A DNA stretch of 64,000 nt from Candidatus Nitrohelix vancouverensis (GTDB lineage: Bacteria; Nitrospinota; Nitrospinia; Nitrospinales; VA-1): assembly GCA_015698305.1 (NCBI GenBank), contig CP048620.1:1-64000 (forward strand). Reading direction: 5' to 3'. The translations under genes were made by a program, and so were the position numbers. This document shows, one piece after another, positions 55,529-64,000 of this stretch. The stretch's first letter is position 1, and each line of letters begins with the position of its first letter. The notes beneath the pieces are model-generated. The model saw nothing but the letters and a program-made list of their open reading frames with translations, was not told the DNA's origin and ran no database searches.

Positions 55529-56731
55529 ATGAAATACATCATCATCGTTGGCAACGGGTTGACCGACCAACCCGTCGCAGAACGGGACAATCGCACCCCC
55601 TTACAACTGGCAGACATTCCCAACCTGGACGGCCTCGCCCGCAACGGCTCCTGCGGCAGTCTCCGCGCCGTTCCGGAAGACATGACCGCCGGCAACGACG
55701 TTTCCTACACGTCCCTGCTGGGTTTCGCGCCGGAGCAATACCAGACCGGCTCCGCCCACTATATCGCGCGCGCCCTGGGCATTGACACGGGCAAGGGAGA
55801 AACCCCCTTGTGCTGTGACTTCATCATCCTGCAATCCAGCCACAACGATATGGTGATGAAAGATTTCACCGCAGGCGAACTGGACAGCGCGCAATCCAAA
55901 GAACTGCTCGAAGCGCTGGGGAAAAATATTTACGATATCGACGCCAGCTTCCACCCCGGGCGCGGCTTCCGCAACCTGATGGTGTTGAAAAACGCCACTA
56001 TCACCGCGCCGCTGGAATCTCCCTATGAATTGATCGGCGAAGGGATTCGTAAATTTTTACCGGCGGAGAAAGAAACCAAAGACCTTGCCTTCATCATGAA
56101 TCAGGCCCAGATCATTTTGCACAATCATCCTTTCAACCAAAGCCGACGCCAGAAAAAGCTGGACATGGTCAACAGCGTGTGGCTCTGGGGAACCGGCGTC
56201 GCGCAGGATTTACCCAATTTTGAAAAATCGTTCGGGCGCAAGGCGCTGGTGATATCCCCCGACCTGCTCCTTCAAGGGATGGCCCGGTCTGCGGGCATGG
56301 ACGTGGACCCGCTCGATGAGGAGCGCATTCAAACCGAGACCGGCTACAAAGAACTCGCAGACGCCGCTCTCGATGCGCTGGACCGTTACGACGTCGTTTA
56401 CGTCCACGCGACCGGAGCCGAACTGCCTTCTTTACGAGGGATGATCGACGAAAAGATACTCGCGATTGAAGATTTCGATTCCGAACTGGTCGGCCCGCTC
56501 GCGCAAGCCGCCGAACAACGCGGCGACGCGCGCCTGCTGGTCGCAATCAACCACAGCGCGTCGGTGGTGAACATGCGTTATGGAAAAGAACCGACTCCCT
56601 TCGTCGTCTACCCTGCGGTGGACGGGCTGGAATCGGCTCAGGATTTCGATGAGAGTATCGCGACTAAAAAATCCGGAGCGTATGAAAACGGCCCGGATTT
56701 CATCACTGCGATGCTGGGAGGTCCGGCATGA
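55529..56731 (+). CDS. ApgM/proposed homoserine-kinase family protein, catalytic residues lost
   Basis: 400 residues, same scaffold as archaeal-type phosphoglycerate mutase and the lysC-linked family once proposed as alternative homoserine kinase (TPLQLADIPNLDGLARNG, GFRNLMVLK, QIILHNHPFNQSRR, MVNSVWLWGTG). From memory of that family, metal Asp in the first motif is Asn9 (VGNGLTD), the nucleophile Ser is Asn56 (AGNDVSY), the DxxxH ligands are gone from the HATGAELPSLRG segment (about 293-304), Asp of the DH pair is Asn341 (INHSAS) and a later His is Tyr351. The frame is intact. Overlap with lysC by four bases argues for a conserved role in the aspartate pathway, but mutase chemistry is unlikely. 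Confidence 0.8.
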   Translation: MKYIIIVGNGLTDQPVAERDNRTPLQLADIPNLDGLARNGSCGSLRAVPEDMTAGNDVSYTSLLGFAPEQYQTGSAHYIARALGIDTGKGETPLCCDFIILQSSHNDMVMKDFTAGELDSAQSKELLEALGKNIYDIDASFHPGRGFRNLMVLKNATITAPLESPYELIGEGIRKFLPAEKETKDLAFIMNQAQIILHNHPFNQSRRQKKLDMVNSVWLWGTGVAQDLPNFEKSFGRKALVISPDLLLQGMARSAGMDVDPLDEERIQTETGYKELADAALDALDRYDVVYVHATGAELPSLRGMIDEKILAIEDFDSELVGPLAQAAEQRGDARLLVAINHSASVVNMRYGKEPTPFVVYPAVDGLESAQDFDESIATKKSGAYENGPDFITAMLGGPA

Positions 56732-58008
56732 ACGAAATCATCGTACAAAAATACGGCGGCACCTCCGTCGGAACGCTGGAGCGCATCAAAGCGGTTGCGG
56801 AAAAAATCAATCGCGTGCACAAGCAGGGGGTCGACCTGGTCGTCGTGGTTTCCGCCATGGCGGGAGAAACCGATAAGCTCCTGTCGATGGCTGGAACCCT
56901 CACCGACAAACCGGAGCGTCGCGAAATCGACCTGCTCCTGTCTTCGGGCGAACGCATTTCCAGCGCCCTGCTTTCGATGGCCCTGCACGCTCTGGGCTGT
57001 CCCGCGATCGCCCTGACCGGACGCCAGATCGGCATGCAAACCGACGCCGCGCACACCAAGGCGCGCATCACGGGTATCGACGTCACGCTGGCGAAGAAGT
57101 ACATGAAGGAGGGCAAAGTATTGGTGGTCGCGGGATTTCAAGGCATCAGCGACTGCGGCAACGTAACGACGCTGGGCCGCGGCGGCTCCGACACGTCCGC
57201 CGTCGCCCTCGCAGTGGCGTTGAAAGCGAAGCAATGCGAAATCCTAACCGACGTGGACGGCGTCTACACAACGGACCCCAACGTGGTTCCCAACGCGCGC
57301 AAACTGGACGTTGTTTCGTTCGATGAAATGCTCGAAATGGCAAGCCTTGGCGCCAAGGTCCTGCAAATCCGATGCGTCGAATTTGCGAAAAAATACAACA
57401 TGCCCATGGTCGTTAAATCGTCTTTCAACGATAACGCAACGGGCACGCTCATTTGCAAGGAGAATTCAGACATGGAGCAACCAATCGTCTCCGGCGTCAT
57501 GCGCGACGACAAGCAGGCCAAAATCACCATCAAGGGAGTCAAGGACAAGCCGGGCATCGCGGCGGAAATCTTCAATGCTCTGGGCGATGCGGCTCTGTCC
57601 GTCGACATGATTATTCAGAACATCAGCCGCGAAGGCTTCACCGACATCTCCTTCACGGTCGCTTCCAGCGATTGCGAAGAAGCCATAGAAATCGTCGACA
57701 AGATCAAAGATTCCGTTGGCTTTGAAAACATCGACGCGAATCGAAGGATTTCCAAAGTATCCATCGTCGGCGCCGGCATGAGAAGTCATTCCGGCGTTGC
57801 CGCCAAGATGTTCGACACTCTGTCCAGAGAGAAAATAAATATTTTGATGATCAGCACTTCGGAGATCAAGGTCTCTTGTATCATCGAACAAAAACACAGC
57901 AAGCTGGCGGTCCAGAAATTACACGAAGCGTTTGAAATGGACGTCAACCCTCAAAGCGCGGCGACCGCTAAAAAAGCGCAAAAGAAATCGAGCAAAAAAG
58001 CAAAATGA
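56728..58008 (+). CDS. lysC: Aspartate kinase
   Basis: 426 residues. [44 protein letters not shown] and [13 protein letters not shown] form the kinase domain; two ACT domains follow from about 265 ([36 protein letters not shown]) for feedback control. A basic tail ([12 protein letters not shown]) extends past the usual length. First step of Lys/Thr/Met synthesis. Overlaps genes on both sides by four bases. Confidence 0.97.
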   Translation: MNEIIVQKYGGTSVGTLERIKAVAEKINRVHKQGVDLVVVVSAMAGETDKLLSMAGTLTDKPERREIDLLLSSGERISSALLSMALHALGCPAIALTGRQIGMQTDAAHTKARITGIDVTLAKKYMKEGKVLVVAGFQGISDCGNVTTLGRGGSDTSAVALAVALKAKQCEILTDVDGVYTTDPNVVPNARKLDVVSFDEMLEMASLGAKVLQIRCVEFAKKYNMPMVVKSSFNDNATGTLICKENSDMEQPIVSGVMRDDKQAKITIKGVKDKPGIAAEIFNALGDAALSVDMIIQNISREGFTDISFTVASSDCEEAIEIVDKIKDSVGFENIDANRRISKVSIVGAGMRSHSGVAAKMFDTLSREKINILMISTSEIKVSCIIEQKHSKLAVQKLHEAFEMDVNPQSAATAKKAQKKSSKKAK

Positions 58009-59585
58009 CTTCAATCGAAATCTACGACACCACATTACGAGACGGTTCTCAATCCGAAGACATTTCCTTCACGGTTGAAGACAAGATTCGTATCGCTCAT
58101 CGACTCGACGAGTTGGGAGTCCACTTTATCGAGGGGGGCTGGCCCGGCTCCAACCCGCGCGACATCGATTTTTTTAAAAAGATCAAGCGCGCCCGATTTT
58201 CCAACTCGAAAATCACGGCCTTCGGCGCCACCCGTCATCCCGACAAGACCGTCGAGACCGACGCCAATCTCAAGCAACTGCTCGAGTCTGAAACCGAAGT
58301 GATCACCATTTTTGGAAAGACCTGGGACCTCCATGTCGAAGCGGCCCTGTCCACGACGCTGGATCAAAACCTCAAAATGATTTTTGAGAGTCTTCAGTTT
58401 CTCAAGAAAAATTGCCCCTGCGTGCTGTTCGACGCCGAGCATTTCTTCGACGGCTACAAACGCAACCGCGACTACGCCTTGAAAGCGATCAAGGAAGCGG
58501 AAGCGGCTGGCGCGGACCGCATCGTCCTCTGCGACACCAACGGCGGTTCTCTGCCAACGGAAGTCGCGGCGATTGTCACAGAGGTTAAAAAACAGATTCA
58601 AACGCCTCTGGGCGTGCACACCCACAACGACTCGGAACTGGCGGTGGCCAACGCTCTTGCGGGAGTCAGAGCGGGGGCGACGCATGTACAGGGAACCATC
58701 AACGGCTTTGGCGAACGATGCGGCAACGCCAATCTGATTTCCATCATCGCCAACCTGAAACTGAAAATGGGTTACGACTGCGTCGACGACGAACAAGTCA
58801 AACAATTGAAAAACGTTTCCGCCTTCGTCGATGAGCTGGCGAATAAATCCCACTGGAATCGACAGCCCTTCGTCGGCAAAAGCGCCTTCGCGCATAAAGG
58901 CGGCATCCATGTCAGCGCGGTGCAGAAAAACCGCGAAACCTATGAGCATATCGTGCCGGAGGCCGTTGGCAATACGCAACGCATCCTCATCTCCGATCTG
59001 TCCGGCAAGAGCAATGTGATCTTCAAGGCAAAAGAATTCGGCATCGATATCAACGACAACGATCCAAAGATCAAAGAAACCCTGGAAATCCTCAAGGCTT
59101 CGGAGCAGTTGGGCTATCAATATGAAGGCGCCGAAGCGTCTTTTGAACTGCTCATGCGCAACGCCATCGGCGAAAAGAAAATCTTTTTCGACTTCATCGG
59201 CTTCCGGGTGATCGTCGAAAAACGCCAGGAAGACGAGGCGCCCATCACCGAAGCGACGGTTAAAATCCGCGTCAACGGGGTGATGGAAGTCACCGCCGCC
59301 GAAGGCATCGGCCCGGTGAATGCCCTGGACAAAGCCATCAAAAAAGCGCTCGGGCGTTTTTACCCGGAACTCGAGGAAGTCAATCTCTTCGATTACAAGG
59401 TCCGCATTCTCGATGAAAACAAGGGCACCCAGGCTCGCATCCGCGTTCTCGTGGAATCGGGAGACCACCAGCGCAAATGGGGGACGGTGGGCGTGTCTGA
59501 AAACATCATCGAAGCCAGCTGGCAGGCCCTGATCGACAGCGTTGAATACAAATTGAACGGATTCCGGCAAGGTTCCGAAGAGTGA
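58005..59585 (+). CDS. cimA: (R)-citramalate synthase
   Basis: 526 residues. [48 protein letters not shown] (HMGL-like, with the GWPGSNP of citramalate synthase rather than LeuA), [16 protein letters not shown] and a C-terminal regulatory LeuA-dimer domain. It makes citramalate from pyruvate and acetyl-CoA for isoleucine via 2-oxobutyrate. The pairing with lysC fits branched-chain and aspartate metabolism. Confidence 0.93.
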   Translation: MTSIEIYDTTLRDGSQSEDISFTVEDKIRIAHRLDELGVHFIEGGWPGSNPRDIDFFKKIKRARFSNSKITAFGATRHPDKTVETDANLKQLLESETEVITIFGKTWDLHVEAALSTTLDQNLKMIFESLQFLKKNCPCVLFDAEHFFDGYKRNRDYALKAIKEAEAAGADRIVLCDTNGGSLPTEVAAIVTEVKKQIQTPLGVHTHNDSELAVANALAGVRAGATHVQGTINGFGERCGNANLISIIANLKLKMGYDCVDDEQVKQLKNVSAFVDELANKSHWNRQPFVGKSAFAHKGGIHVSAVQKNRETYEHIVPEAVGNTQRILISDLSGKSNVIFKAKEFGIDINDNDPKIKETLEILKASEQLGYQYEGAEASFELLMRNAIGEKKIFFDFIGFRVIVEKRQEDEAPITEATVKIRVNGVMEVTAAEGIGPVNALDKAIKKALGRFYPELEEVNLFDYKVRILDENKGTQARIRVLVESGDHQRKWGTVGVSENIIEASWQALIDSVEYKLNGFRQGSEE

Positions 59586-59889
59586 GCTCTTCCAGCCTCT
59601 TTTTCAGGCGACCTTCTCGAATTTCCATTCAACAAAATCAATGATTTTTTATAATATGCACAAACAAGCGGCAAACTTTCAGCTTGCCGTTTGTTCGTCA
59701 TAGCCCCCCTTCCAGTTTCCGCTCACCCCACTGAAATACTCAAACACCTTGTTTTTAAAGATATACAGGATTCCGAATAAAATGATTTTTTAATTATTGC
59801 TTTTAAATTCATTTTTACTTAAGCTGTGTATATATAAACTTATTATACGGATTGTTTCGCCATTTCGAACACTCAAGGGAGCGCAACCC
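59586..59889. other. Intergenic region before cheA, with a strong stem-loop
   Basis: A 304-base gap. Bases 59663-59674 and 59684-59695 form a 12-base stem (AACAAGCGGCAA / TTGCCGTTTGTT, one G-T pair) with a 9-base loop, but no T-run follows on either strand. The remainder is AT-rich (notably 59757-59860) with TATA-like strings, so a cheA promoter is likely there but cannot be fixed. No small gene seen. Confidence 0.6.
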
Positions 59890-62229
59890 ATGGATGAGAT
59901 GGACGCCATCATCAGCGAATTTCTGGTCGAAAGTTATGAAAACCTGGACCAGCTCGATCTGGACCTCGTGGAATTGGAAAAAAACCCCACCGAGACCAGC
60001 ATTCTTGCCAGTATTTTCAGGACCATACACACCATCAAAGGCACCTGCGGATTTCTGGGCTTTTCAAAACTGGAATCGATCGCACATGTCGGCGAAAATT
60101 TATTGAGCAAGCTCCGCGACGGCGCGATCGCCCTCAATCCGGCGATCACCAGCGCCTTGCTGTCCATGGTCGACGCAATCCGCCAGATTCTGGGTTGTCT
60201 GGAAAATGATCGTAATGAAGGCTCCGTCGATTATTCAAAGCTGGTTGAAACCCTGACGCGCCTGCTCAATGAAGAAGACGTGCAGGACGCTCCTGCAGAA
60301 GCCGCTTCAGAAGAAACGGCTGTCGCTGAAGCCCCCAGCGAAGAAACTCCTGCAGTGGCGGAAGAAGCTGTCGCTTCGGTAGAAGCGGTTGAAAGCGCCC
60401 CGGAAGCGACGCCTGAAGAGGAAAAGCGCGATACAGACCGTCGCACAGGGGACAAGGGCAAAGAGGAAGAATTCCTCACCGCCCACGGCGAACGTCGGGA
60501 AGAAACCGATCGCAGACAGCAGGAAGCTCCGCAACGCTCCGGCGGCGGCGTCAGCGACAGTAGCATTAGAGTTGACGTGAGCCTGCTCGACACCCTGATG
60601 AATCTTGTCGGCGAACTGGTGCTTGCGCGCAACCAGATTTTGCAATACGCTCCGGCGGCCCGCGATTCCAATTTTCTGACCACCACGCAACATTTGAATC
60701 TTGTCACCACCGAATTGCAGGAAGGGGTTATGAAGACCCGCATGCAACCGATCGGCAATATCTGGAGCAAATACCCTCGCGTGGTGCGCGATCTTTCCAT
60801 CGCCTGCGGCAAACAAGTGCGGCTTGAAATGGAAGGCAAGGAAACTGAACTGGATAAAACTCTCATCGAAGCGATCAAGGACCCGCTCACTCATATCGTG
60901 CGCAACTCCGTCGACCATGGCATCGAAACGCCGGAAGTACGCGCCGAGCGCGGCAAGCCCGAAGAAGGCGTCCTTTTGTTGAAAGCCTTCCATGAAGGCG
61001 GTCAGGTCAACATCGAGATCATTGACGACGGCGGCGGAATCAACCCGGACAAGATCAAGGAAAAAGCCATCAGCAAAGGCTTGATCACCACCGAGCAAGC
61101 GTCGCGAATGAGCGATCGCGAAGTGACCAACTTGATTTTCTCGGCAGGATTTTCAACCGCCGAAAAAGTCACCAACGTCTCCGGGCGCGGCGTGGGCATG
61201 GACGTCGTCAAAACCAATATCGAGAAAATTGGCGGCACGGTGGATATCCAAAGCCGATACACCAAGGGAACCACATTAAAAGTTAAAATTCCCTTAACGC
61301 TGGCGATCATTCCCGCTTTGATCGTAACCACAGGCGGCGGTCGTTATGCGATCCCACAGGTCAATCTATTGGAGTTGCTCCGGCTGGATGGCAAACAAGC
61401 TCAGGGCATCGAAATGATTCAGGGCACACCCGTCTATCGTTTGAGAGGACGTCTCCTGCCGCTGGTTTACCTGAACAAGGAGTTGAAGGTGGAATCAGCC
61501 CTGGATACGGATGCGATCAATATCGTCGTTCTGCAAGCCGACGAACGTCATTTCGGCCTGGTGGTTGACGGCATCAACGACACCGAAGAAATTGTCGTTA
61601 AACCGCTCGGCATGCAACTCAAGAACATACCCGCTTACTCCGGAACCACCATCATGGGAGACGGCAACGTGGCTCTGATCCTGGACGTGATGGGCCTGGC
61701 CCAAGCGGCCAAAGTCATCACCCAGAGTCAGGCTAAAATGCGCTCCACTCAGGATTCCGCATCCACATCCGACGGCAACCGACAGACCCTGCTCATTATC
61801 GGCGTCGGTGAACAGGGACGCATGGCGATTCCGCTTTCCGTCGTCGCCCGGCTCGAAGAATTCCGACGCGACAAGATTGAAAGCTCCGGCGATCAAGAGG
61901 TCATCCAATATCGCGGAGAAATCATGCCTTTGATTTTTGTTTCCACCATGTTGGGACGAACGCCTTCCGTTTCTTCCGGGCGCGATGAACTGCACGCAGT
62001 GGTCTACACCCTCAATGGCAAGAGCGTCGGCCTGGTCGTCGATCAGATTCGCGACATTGTGGATGAAAGTATTAAAATCAAAAAAAATACGGCGCGACAC
62101 GGTATTTTGGGTACGGTCGTCGTTCAAAATCAGGTAACGGATTTACTCGATGTCGAAGGCATCATCAAAGAATCCGATCCCACCTTTTTTAATGACGAAC
62201 CGGTCGCCGGTCTTCTTGAGGGGAGTTGA
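59890..62229 (+). CDS. cheA: Chemotaxis-type histidine kinase CheA with two C-terminal CheW-like domains
   Basis: 779 residues from ATG 59890 (AGGGAG upstream). An in-frame extension to 59797 is hydrophobic and unsupported. Order: HPt with H47 in FRTIHTIKGTCGFLGF, an acidic Ala/Glu linker (about 130-215) with no recognisable P2 domain, dimer/kinase region (NLVGELVLARNQIL), N box HIVRNSVDHGIE, G1 DDGGGINPDK, G2 GRGVGMDVV, then two CheW-like modules in tandem (about 480-620 and 635-760). Typical CheA has one. Likely works with cheW directly downstream; no receptor or CheY is in the window. Confidence 0.93.
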   Translation: MDEMDAIISEFLVESYENLDQLDLDLVELEKNPTETSILASIFRTIHTIKGTCGFLGFSKLESIAHVGENLLSKLRDGAIALNPAITSALLSMVDAIRQILGCLENDRNEGSVDYSKLVETLTRLLNEEDVQDAPAEAASEETAVAEAPSEETPAVAEEAVASVEAVESAPEATPEEEKRDTDRRTGDKGKEEEFLTAHGERREETDRRQQEAPQRSGGGVSDSSIRVDVSLLDTLMNLVGELVLARNQILQYAPAARDSNFLTTTQHLNLVTTELQEGVMKTRMQPIGNIWSKYPRVVRDLSIACGKQVRLEMEGKETELDKTLIEAIKDPLTHIVRNSVDHGIETPEVRAERGKPEEGVLLLKAFHEGGQVNIEIIDDGGGINPDKIKEKAISKGLITTEQASRMSDREVTNLIFSAGFSTAEKVTNVSGRGVGMDVVKTNIEKIGGTVDIQSRYTKGTTLKVKIPLTLAIIPALIVTTGGGRYAIPQVNLLELLRLDGKQAQGIEMIQGTPVYRLRGRLLPLVYLNKELKVESALDTDAINIVVLQADERHFGLVVDGINDTEEIVVKPLGMQLKNIPAYSGTTIMGDGNVALILDVMGLAQAAKVITQSQAKMRSTQDSASTSDGNRQTLLIIGVGEQGRMAIPLSVVARLEEFRRDKIESSGDQEVIQYRGEIMPLIFVSTMLGRTPSVSSGRDELHAVVYTLNGKSVGLVVDQIRDIVDESIKIKKNTARHGILGTVVVQNQVTDLLDVEGIIKESDPTFFNDEPVAGLLEGS

Positions 62230-62231
62230 TC

Positions 62232-62663
62232 ATGTCGGATGAAAAACAGTTTTGCACTTTTTTTCTGGACAATCATTTCTTTGGCGTCGAGGTGGAGAAA
62301 GTCCAGGAAGTGTTCCGCTATCAGGAAATGACGCCGGTTCCGCTGGCTTCGCCAACCATCAGAGGCCTGATCAATTTACGAGGTCAGATCATCACCGCCG
62401 TCGACCTGCGACGACGCCTGAATATGCCGGACCGACCGGAAGGACAACTGCCAATGAACGTCGTGATACGCACCAGCGAGGGCGCTGTGAGCCTGCTGGT
62501 GGATGAAATCGGGGACGTGCTGGAAATGAACCTTGAATCCTATGAACCCCCGCCGGATACGATTTCCGGCATCACCCGGGATCTGGTTCGAGGCGTCTAC
62601 AAACTCGACACAAGCCTGCTTCTCATCCTGGACACGATCAAAACCATTCAGGTCGATTCCTGA
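62232..62663 (+). CDS. cheW: CheW-like chemotaxis coupling protein
   Basis: 143 residues from ATG 62232, preceded by GGGGAG; a TTG start at 62226 is less likely. KQFCTFFLDNHFFGVEVEKVQEVF, GLINLRGQIITAVDLRRRLNMP and SLLVDEIGDVLEM match CheW. Begins just after the cheA stop, clearly cotranscribed. Confidence 0.95.
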   Translation: MSDEKQFCTFFLDNHFFGVEVEKVQEVFRYQEMTPVPLASPTIRGLINLRGQIITAVDLRRRLNMPDRPEGQLPMNVVIRTSEGAVSLLVDEIGDVLEMNLESYEPPPDTISGITRDLVRGVYKLDTSLLLILDTIKTIQVDS

Positions 62664-62689
62664 TTTTCGCGATCCTGGAGACCTGCGTC

Positions 62690-64000
62690 TTAAATCGAAC
62701 TTCTCAAAAGATTGTCCAGCATCTTGTTATAAAAAGCTCGCACCGACTGAGTGCGGTCTTCATAGTCCTCCAGTAAACGCGCGCTCAACTGCGCGTCGTC
62801 CTCCCCGGAATAACGTAACAGCCGGGCAAGTATCGCCAGCGAAAACTCATCCTTCGGCAGATAATTTTTCGAGTTGGGATTCCAGAGTCTCAACGCGCAT
62901 TCAAGGTTTCTGAGAAACAGAAAACATTTGCGCACCTGTTCCGAAACTTCATATTCCAGAAGCCCGCACTGGGCAAACTTGCTCACCGCTTCAAAGGTAT
63001 TCGTGTGGCACAACTGCGGGTACTTTCCGCCGTGCTTCAATTGTAGAATTTGCACGATGAATTCGATATCCGCCAGGCCTCCCAAACCCAGCTTGACGTT
63101 TTTACCCTTCTTCGCTTCCTGAGCCAGTTCCACCACCATGCGTTCGCGCAAACGGGAAATTTCGATCAGGTCTCCGTACTCCAGCCTCTGTCCATAAGTG
63201 AATTGTTGCGCCACCGCTAGAAACTTGTTGCCTAAATCCGGGTTGCCCGCGACAAACCGCGCCCGCGTCATCGCCTGCCGCTCCCAGATTCGCGCGCGCG
63301 AATTGAAATATTCCTTGTACCCATCGAGCGATAAAACCAGCGACCCGCCGCCGCCTTCGGGACGAAGGTCCGCATCCATTTTGTAAGCGATCCCTGCCGG
63401 CGTCATTTCCGACGACAATTTGAAAATCAATTGCGAAACGGAAGAATAATATTCGGACAACTCGGCGATCACTTGCGTCGAGGCGTTGGAAAGATGATCG
63501 TAAACGAAAATCACATCCAGATCGGAACCGAAATTCAGTTCGCGTCCGCCATGCTTGCCCAGTGTGACAATCGCAAAATTATCCGGCCCCGATTCCCCTG
63601 TTTTGCGTTTGGCTTCTTCAAAGGCCAACCCGCAAATTGATTGCAAAAAAATATCCGCTAGATTAGACAGGTCTTCCATCGTGCTCATGATATCCACTTC
63701 GCCAATCAAATACCTCAGGCCCACGCGCAACTCCTCCGCCTGCTTGAAACGGCGCAAGGCAATCTTCTTGGCGTCGAGATCCTGCAAAAAATGGAGTTGT
63801 TTTTCGAGATCTTCGCAAATACGTTCGGGAGATTTGAAACGGTAAATCGCCTCCATATCCATGACCACATCGACCAGCCCCGGTTGCTTGATGAGGATTT
63901 CTGCAAGCAGGTTACTGCCTCCAAGCAAAATAAGAATCAATTCGAGCAATTTTTCGTTCGACTCGAACAGACTCATATAGGATTCTCTCGCCCCGCTGGA
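62690..64000 (-). CDS. glnE: Glutamine synthetase adenylyltransferase/adenylyl-removing enzyme, C-terminal part (gene continues past window)
   Basis: The frame is open to the window edge; ATG 63976 is probably internal. Visible is a nucleotidyltransferase core VTLGKHGGRELNFGSDLDVIFVYDH, followed by AYKMDADLRPEGGGGSLVLS, RARFVAGNPDLG and GLADIEFIVQILQLKHG, typical of GlnE. With about 437 residues visible, it covers one of the two halves of GlnE, probably the C-terminal adenylylation half. It controls glutamine synthetase by AMP attachment. Convergent with cheW. Confidence 0.88.
   Translation of the reverse strand, partial: SSGARESYMSLFESNEKLLELILILLGGSNLLAEILIKQPGLVDVVMDMEAIYRFKSPERICEDLEKQLHFLQDLDAKKIALRRFKQAEELRVGLRYLIGEVDIMSTMEDLSNLADIFLQSICGLAFEEAKRKTGESGPDNFAIVTLGKHGGRELNFGSDLDVIFVYDHLSNASTQVIAELSEYYSSVSQLIFKLSSEMTPAGIAYKMDADLRPEGGGGSLVLSLDGYKEYFNSRARIWERQAMTRARFVAGNPDLGNKFLAVAQQFTYGQRLEYGDLIEISRLRERMVVELAQEAKKGKNVKLGLGGLADIEFIVQILQLKHGGKYPQLCHTNTFEAVSKFAQCGLLEYEVSEQVRKCFLFLRNLECALRLWNPNSKNYLPKDEFSLAILARLLRYSGEDDAQLSARLLEDYEDRTQSVRAFYNKMLDNLLRSSI

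Noticed and set aside
58035-59570. 511-codon open frame on the minus strand
   Set aside because: It is antisense to cimA, whose domain motifs and coupled start are clear; the frame's product matches no family and shows the composition of a codon shadow.
59663-59695. Intrinsic terminator after cimA
   Set aside because: The stem is strong, but no U-tract follows on either strand, so I list it only as a stem-loop in the intergenic entry.

Overview
The window is a dense stretch of bacterial chromosome with about 58 protein genes and short intergenic gaps. I recognised no rRNA, tRNA, insertion sequence, prophage or CRISPR array. The gene set suggests a free-living Gram-negative organism. Heptose synthesis for LPS core (gmhA, hldE, hldD), a UDP-glucuronate decarboxylase, squalene-hopene cyclase, citramalate synthase, a GH57 glycogen-type enzyme and a receiver protein with a long acidic linker fit a Nitrospina-like (Nitrospinota) or deltaproteobacterial-type genome. 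That placement is inference and was not checked against any database.

Layout. 1-2448 is the open 3' part of a very acidic membrane protein with near-identical 31-residue repeats and a FliL-like C-terminus. 2561-4321 (minus) holds obgE and rpmA-rplU. 4580-5951 carries a methyltransferase and a lipoprotein. 5955-9572 (minus) is an apparent operon aroK, LRR protein, alkA-like glycosylase, O-methyltransferase, DUF4254-like protein, with a 78-bp tandem array between aroK and the LRR gene. 9738-11852 has a Sel1-like exported protein and two more LRR proteins. 12111-16654 holds a Cys-less TusA-like protein, coaX, a cold-shock gene with clear promoter and terminator, recJ, rnhB and a small exported protein. 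16821-20797 (minus) is the ffh-rpsP-rimM-trmD-RNA methyltransferase-rplS translation/SRP operon. 21080-25764 has queC with a duplicated 3' end, a degenerate PHP-type membrane protein and a receiver-domain protein.

25930-31369 has valS, pepF and an Asn-rich protein; 31366-36448 has dacB, a membrane protein, a PfkB kinase and shc; 36651-39869 has rplM-rpsI and argC-argJ; 39907-42669 has a SUMF1-fold protein and a KAP NTPase fused to pentapeptide repeats. 42839-48100 is an apparent operon def-fmt-uxs-radC-gmhA-hldE, followed on the minus strand by hldD, an M48 protease, a DUF898 protein and an MBL hydrolase. 52917-59585 couples DUF4912-GH57 and then an ApgM-family protein, lysC and cimA, leading toward threonine/isoleucine precursors. 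59890-62663 is cheA-cheW, and the window ends inside glnE.

Most notable: (a) the ApgM-family protein beside lysC has lost nearly all recalled metal and nucleophile residues and looks like a pseudoenzyme; (b) the aroK/LRR junction has been tandemly amplified; (c) the queC tail was duplicated out of frame and is decaying; (d) the FliL-like protein has a huge acidic repeat region; (e) a KAP-pentapeptide ATPase is a possible defence or membrane-scaffold protein. I see no large undescribed multi-gene system that I could defend strongly.
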